DNA from: Chrysophaeum taylorii
Taxonomy: Eukaryota > Sar > Pelagophyceae > Pelagomonadales > Pelagomonadaceae
Assembly: GCA_029834535.1 (NCBI GenBank)
Contig: JAQMWT010000350.1
Coordinates: forward strand, 149,398-213,397
DNA: 64,000 nucleotides
Direction: 5' to 3'
The notes under the pieces are model-generated. The model was not told the DNA's origin. It saw only the letters and a program-made list of their open reading frames with translations, and ran no database searches. Every line of letters starts with the position of its first letter. The first letter of the stretch is position 1. Shown here one piece after another: positions 59,190 to 64,000 of the stretch. The position numbers were made by a program, and so were the translations under genes.

Positions 59190-60314
59190 CGAGCGGGAGC
59201 AGTAGGCTATCATAGAACCAGCAAGGAGAAAACAAAAACCAGTTGTAGAGTGGCGGTCATCAGGGTCGTCGGCCCAGCTGGAGTCGGAATAACCACAGAG
59301 ATGAAGGGTAGAATCGCGACCAAGAATAAGGGCAAGATCCTGAGTACCGTTGAGGTAACGCAGAGTGTGGGATAAAGCGTGCCAGTGGGGTTTACCAGGA
59401 TTGTGGGAAAAACGCGCACACTGATTGACGGACCAAGTGATATCAGGGCGAGTCATGATGGAGATGAAGAGGACACAGCCAACAATACGGCGAAAAGGGA
59501 TGCGTGCCATGAAAATGTGATCTGGAGAACCAGGAGCCGGACAATCAGCCGCAGAAAGATGAAGACCTTTGGGAGCGGGAGTGAGTTCAGGTTTACTGTT
59601 GATGAAGCGATGTTCGGTAAGGATTTCACGGATAGCATGGGATTGGTCAAGAGTGAGGGTTCTCCGAGGGCGATCACGCGTAATGCGAAGACCAACGTAA
59701 GAGGTGAGATCGAGTTCATTGACGTCAGTGAAAGCGCGGAAACGGAGGAAAAAGGCTTGGTAATGGCCAATGCAGTGAGGAGGGTGCGCTACAAGAAGAT
59801 CATCGACGACCAAAACAAGACGGAGGACCACGGTAGAATTGAGCACGAGCTTGTAATGGCAAGTGTCACCAGATCCGCGGACGAAGCCACAATCATTGAG
59901 AAGGAAGCGTTCCAAATAAAGCCACCAATTGCGACAAGCTTGTTTGCAACCATACCAAGAGCGACGGAGCTTGTAAACGATTTTGGAACCATCGGTGGGT
60001 TGGCGAGGAGCATAGCCTTCGGGTGGCCAGACATAGATGTCTTCGTCAATGGGAGCTTGAATAAAAGCGGAGCTAACATCCAACTTGTGCAAATCCCAGT
60101 CACGAACAGCGACAAAGGTCAGAAAGAAACGGATCGTGACGATGTTGGCAACTGGTGAGTAGGTGTCATGATAATCAATGCCGTGAACCTGGGTGTAACC
60201 GCGGACGACAAGGCGAGCCTTGTACGATTTGAAGCGGCCAGAGTCATACTTCTTGCGGAGGATCCACTTGAGGGTACAAATGTTGCCAGAAAAAGTCTGA
60301 GGGAGGCGAATCAC
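59190..60314 (-). pseudogene. copia reverse transcriptase and truncated RNase H
   Basis: Reads ARLVVRGYTQVHGIDYHDTYSP, WDLHKLDVSSAFIQAPIDED, SWYGCKQACRNWW and, at the catalytic site, LVLVVDDLLVAH (VVDD where copia elements usually have YVDD). Then MTRPDITWSVNQ and the RNase H start GYSDSSWADDPDDRHST. It breaks off after the first part of RNase H (AYCSRS): the usual SSxEAEY part, still present in the fragment at 5460-6640, is absent and replaced by the tandem duplication. Non-functional as it stands. Confidence 0.88.
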
Positions 60315-60558
60315 ATCCCAACAACCAAGTTGACCAAGAGAGCTGTATTCTTAAGCGATGGCTTGCAACCAACCAGGACGCTCAGGATTGGTCGGAGCTA
60401 AAGCTTCACGTAAATGGGTGGAAGTGATAGTGGTTTCGTCAAGGTCTGAATACTGGGACATTTCTTCGGAAGCAGAGTAATAAACGTGTGCATGAGGATC
60501 AACAAGGGTGCTAGCTAAACAAAGGGGAAGGAAGACATAATGAACTAACAAACGAAAG

Positions 60559-62126
60559 CTAACAGAAGAGACATACAAAGAGTGACAGGGGAAACAGAAG
60601 CGACAGAGGAAACAGAATGGCCCGTATCGACATCAGAATGGCCCGTATCAACATCGGAATGGCCCGTATCAACATAATGGCCCGTATCAACATCAGAATG
60701 GCCCGTATCAACATAATGGCCCGTATCAACATCAGAATGGCCCGTATCAACATGAGAATGGCCCGTATCAACATTGTAACAGGATGAAACATGGCCCGAA
60801 AAAAAAAGTTTGTTGGTTGGTCGACTTTGCGCGGTCGGCCCCGTTTGGCACGACGTAATGGTGCACGTTTCGTATTGGCCGGTAACATTGTGGGCAGTGA
60901 CGTTTGTGGGGTGATCAGTCCCGATAAGGCCGGCTCCGGAGCATCAAAAACATGGGCTACGGCCGAAGATAGACGAGGGTCGTAATAAAACAAGTCAGGA
61001 AAACGAGAATCTACGAGAGACGGAGGAAGGGGTTGGGTGGACAGTGACTTACGCAGAGCGAAATTTTCGTCAAAAACAACATCAATCGAGGTGTGGATGA
61101 CAGGACCCGTGGGGCGTTGAAGCAATATGCGATATCCAGGGCCGGCAGAGGGATACCCAATGAAGATACCGGTTATAGCTTTGGTAGGCCATTTGTCGCC
61201 AGTGAGAATTGCAGCAGGACAGCCCCAAACACGAAGAAAATCGACACGCGGGAGTGTTTCATGTAGCATTTCATATGGCGTCATATATCCAGGATTAGAG
61301 GCATTTGGCATACGCTCAGAGATGAAGTCAGCCGTTTCCATGGCCCAACGCCAAAAATCAGGTGGACGGTGCGCATGTACCAAAAGAGTGCGAGTAATAT
61401 CCGCGGTTGCACGATGAGAGCGTTCCACAACACCGGAAAAAGCGTGAGCTTGTGAAGTTTTGACTGTGCTGCCGGAGCGCGCCGAAGCGCAATATTGTTG
61501 CCCAGACAGAAGGTTTCGAATTGGCCCATAAGAGAGCGGTCACGATCGGTGTAGATGAGGGCAACGCGATATCCGAATGGGCGAACCACGGTAGACAGAA
61601 AAAGTTCGAGTTGTCGAGCGTTCGTAAGGGCATCGTGTCGTGGAGCAAAGTAACGCGTGCGGCGGCGCGTATGATCATCGACAAACGTGAGGATCGCGCG
61701 ATCGTGATATATGTAGGATGGGACGCCAGCAAACATGAGATCGGCGTGGATAATAAGATAGGGCGCAACGGCACGTGGACGAGACAAAGGCTCGGAGGAA
61801 GGAGACGAAGTGGAAGCATGAGCTTTACGTTGGCCAACATGCGCAGCATGCATTTTACCGAGAGCACAAGCAGGACAAAAAGAAAGCGACGCGGAGCTCG
61901 GGAAAAACGGTGCGCCGACAGGAAGAGAAGACAAACGCCGAAGATAGGCAGGATTATAATGACCAAGACGAGCATGCCAAAGATCGAAAGTTAGTTGAGT
62001 GCGTTGAGACACAGCGGGAAACGCACAAGGATCATGGACACGAGGGGAAGAAGAAAATGCCACAAAAGGTGAAACGTAGTCCGTGTAGGGCGCAGCGGTC
62101 GTATTGCCGATCCAACAGACGATCAA
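60559..62126 (-). pseudogene. copia integrase region, frameshifted
   Basis: One frame (61281-62126) carries the GAG-pre-integrase/zinc part LWHARLGHYNPAYLRRL with CPACALGKMH and the catalytic core start (IIHADLMFAG, ILTFVDDHTRR). A second frame (60559-61428) continues VERSHRATADITRTLL, MTPYEMLHETLPR and the GIFIGYPSAGPGYR end of the core. A frameshift lies at about 61440. The far end is a minisatellite-coded Ile/Arg-rich run. Confidence 0.88.
60610..60775. repeat. 18/21-bp minisatellite in copia pol
   Basis: About nine units of AATGGCCCGTATCAACAT with or without an extra CAG/GAG triplet. All keep the reading frame, giving (ML)MIRAI repeats on the minus strand. Confidence 0.9.
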
Positions 62127-62559
62127 AAGAAGACCACAGCGACGAAGCAGGGGAATAACGTGATGCGTTTGGCGGTGACGTAAAATACGTTGCGGATAAG
62201 CAGGATCAACGGCCTGAATGGTGTGGCAATCGTAACCAACTTGTTCAAGGGAATGATCCGAAAGAATCCGTTTGTCACCAAGGCCAGGAGAGATGAGGGT
62301 ATGCGGAAACGCGACATGTATACCATGAGGGGCGGAAAGAGTGGGTGCAGGAGAAGGAAGACCACGATTGTCAAGAGGACCAATTGAAGGGAACGTTAAG
62401 TGAGCAGTGCCAGAACCGGAAACAGAGCCAGTGCCGATAGCAGAAGTGATGGAATGCTGTTGAGTGTTGTCCAGGTCAGTGAAGCCAGCGGGAGAATTAA
62501 AAGGCTGACGTTGGCGCCGGTATCATAGACAACGAGACGAAGGTTGGTGCTGTGAAGGT

Positions 62560-63890
62560 AGTCACGCTCACGAGCGGTGAGCAGAGCGGTAAGGCGTTGG
62601 TGGAGGAAAGGACTTGGTGAATGGAGGGGGAGATGGAAAGAAGGTGGAAATTGTAGGACGGGTAGGTGGGTGCAGAAAGGGATGGGTCAGAAGGGTGACA
62701 GCGGTGAAGGCGGGACAGAGGGTGTGGTGGGGTGGCAACGCAAGAAGCGGCGGGAGGATTGAGATGGCGGCAAGGGTGGATTGGGGATGAAAGATGGTGT
62801 TGGTAGAAGGGTGGATGGGGCCTAGGTGGGTATTGGGAGTGGACCGAGGTGGGTATTGGGAATGCAACCGACGTGGGTATTGGTGTTGATGCCGTGGGCG
62901 GGCGGTAGCTTGTGAGTGCAAATAGCGCTGACGCTTATGACAATCTTCTGGTGATGGCCAGGAATACCACAAAAGTGACAAAGATCAGTATGGCGTTGGC
63001 GCTTGCGATGAAAACCACGAAGATGAAGGTGGGTGACGGAATGATGATCGAAAAGAGGGGCGTGGGCTAGAACGTTGTTGAGAGCGCAAAGCATTGAAGC
63101 GATGAAAATACTTTTCAGAAGGATGGCGACCATAAAAGTTGGAACGTTCACGATGACGGGGACTTTCACGGAACGTAGCATGGACGTGCACAGACTTGGT
63201 CTGAAGATAATCAAAAACTTTACTGTGGAGGCGATCAACGAAACCATCATATGTGCGCAATTTAGGATCAAGTGCAATGAGATCCTTAGACAAGAGCGAG
63301 GGATTTTCGTTTGAGCATTGCAATGCAGTTGAGTCAGGGAAATCTTGATGATGCCGAGCAACTTGAACACCAGTGATGAACTTGTTAAGAAAAGACTCAA
63401 GTTCATCGATGTTGTTGCACACCAAGGAATGCAGTGAAGCAATTGCAGACTGAGCGACACGATCTCCATGACCCATGTAAACATCAGTAATGCGTTTGTA
63501 AAGCCGCGTGAAGTTCATATCGCGGTTTTCACGGATATCCGCACGATCAGTATCATGCATTGGTAGTGCCATGAAGAGTGCACTGTACCAGCGTTGCTGC
63601 TTGAGACCAAATTCTTCTTCAGAGCAGCCAGAAGCGGAAATGCTAGTCCAAGTGTCAGTGGTCAAGATAATGCGATCACCGGTGGAAATGATCATGTTTT
63701 CCAGGCGCCGGGTCCATTGGTGAAAAGATGTCGCTCACCACTGAAAGCATCGAGTTTTTGCGAAAGCTTGCTATCCAATTTCGATCGAGGACATGATAAA
63801 CGATAACGAACCGAACACGTAGCAATGAACTGAAGCCGAGGAGGAGTCGCTGTTGTCCGAAGTCAAGCGGTCGTGCGACCGTGACGGACA
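62560..63890 (-). pseudogene. copia gag region, frameshifted
   Basis: The main frame 62985-63695 has gag-like helices (TRLYKRITDVYMGHGDRVAQ, ELESFLNKFITGVQVARHH) typical of UBN2/copia gag. Downstream a CCHC zinc knuckle CHFCGIPGHHQK-DC is split: the first three ligands (C, C, H) are in one frame and the last Cys in another, near 62945-62975. A third frame covers the N-terminus (63676-63890). Confidence 0.75.
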
Positions 63891-63903
63891 CCAGCTGCTA
63901 CCA
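63891..63903 (-). other. primer-binding site
   Basis: TGGTAGCAGCTGG on the minus strand, complementary to a tRNA 3' end reading CCAGCTGCTACCA, as with Met-tRNA-primed copia elements. It is directly beside TGTTACG at 63904. Confidence 0.7.
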
Positions 63904-64000
63904 TGTTACGTGTTACGAATGGTATGAGGCGTTAGACTAGCGATAAGAGAAAGACGTAAGGATACTGGATACGTGGTGCAGGGGTAAGTGTCATAGCTTC
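63904..64000 (-). repeat. LTR (element's 5' LTR), cut by window edge
   Basis: Matches the left LTR from 63911. A 7-bp TGTTACG directly before it (63904-63910) is a duplicate of the LTR's first seven bases, not present at the left LTR. Confidence 0.85.

Larger units (their letters stand above)
58993..64000 (-). mobile_element. Ty1/copia LTR retrotransposon, defective, runs off the window
   Basis: Minus-strand element with order LTR - PBS - gag - integrase - RT - RNase H - LTR, which is the copia order. Near-identical LTR sequence occurs at 58993-59083 and 63911-64000. A primer-binding site lies against the right LTR. Frames are broken in gag, integrase and RNase H. It is inserted in the GACA tract of Helitron copy D. 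The right LTR and outer flank are beyond the window, so target duplication cannot be checked. Confidence 0.92.

Noticed and set aside
60610-60775. CRISPR-like regular repeats
   Set aside because: Head-to-tail units without spacers, inside a retrotransposon of a eukaryote.

Overview
This is nuclear DNA from a eukaryotic microbe. The evidence is eukaryote-only genes (COP9 signalosome subunit 2, a PSMD9-type proteasome chaperone, Abitram, SERINC, a heterotrimeric G-protein alpha subunit, a dynein heavy-chain stem and the dynein assembly factor DNAAF5), spliceosomal introns, Helitron-like elements and a Ty1/copia LTR retrotransposon. Coding sequence is rich in G/C at third codon positions. Introns are few and very short (about 40-61 nt), many with GTGCG donors. 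Dynein-related genes point to a flagellated cell. The compact layout, the cytochrome c sequence, one presequence that looks organellar and an apparent selenoprotein fit a small stramenopile-type alga (for example pelagophyte-like), but that placement is inference.

Layout. 1-1835: two head-to-tail copies of a Helitron-like family. 1841-4607: a two-exon sulfotransferase and an LRR protein. 4608-8499: gene-poor, with a decayed copia fragment. 8500-15838: SpoU-type RNA methyltransferase, RING-like protein, SAP-domain protein, coiled-coil protein, cytochrome c and a gamma-glutamylcyclotransferase-like protein. 15839-19117: gene-poor. 19118-25674: a secreted protein, a probable single-pass membrane protein, and a dense cluster (Abitram, MFS transporter, PSMD9, LYR protein, acidic protein) with 15-91 bp spacers or overlaps. 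25714-26757: Helitron copy. 26802-34557: a dynein heavy-chain stem without a motor, convergent with DNAAF5. 34706-42003: G-alpha, J-protein, CS/NudC protein, CSN2, RanBP2-type zinc finger, DDX24/Mak5-like helicase. 43319-50339: tail-anchored coiled-coil repeat protein, a four-exon gene of unknown function, and an armadillo/EF-hand protein. 50379-51408: Helitron copy. 51517-57847: SERINC, Tudor-domain protein, small membrane protein, and a three-exon redoxin with an in-frame TGA at the active site. 57940-64000: Helitron copy interrupted by a defective copia element that runs off the window.

Main points for follow-up: (1) the probable selenoprotein, whose splicing yields a Trp-Sec-Pro-Pro-Cys redox motif, with a possible SECIS hairpin 3' of its stop; (2) a dynein heavy-chain stem/linker with no AAA motor, apparently fused to a CCDC81-like domain, next to a dynein assembly factor; (3) a Helitron-like family that carries the same fossil 3' helicase segment in four copies, each close to a gene; (4) multi-exon genes with very small introns that single-ORF reading misses.
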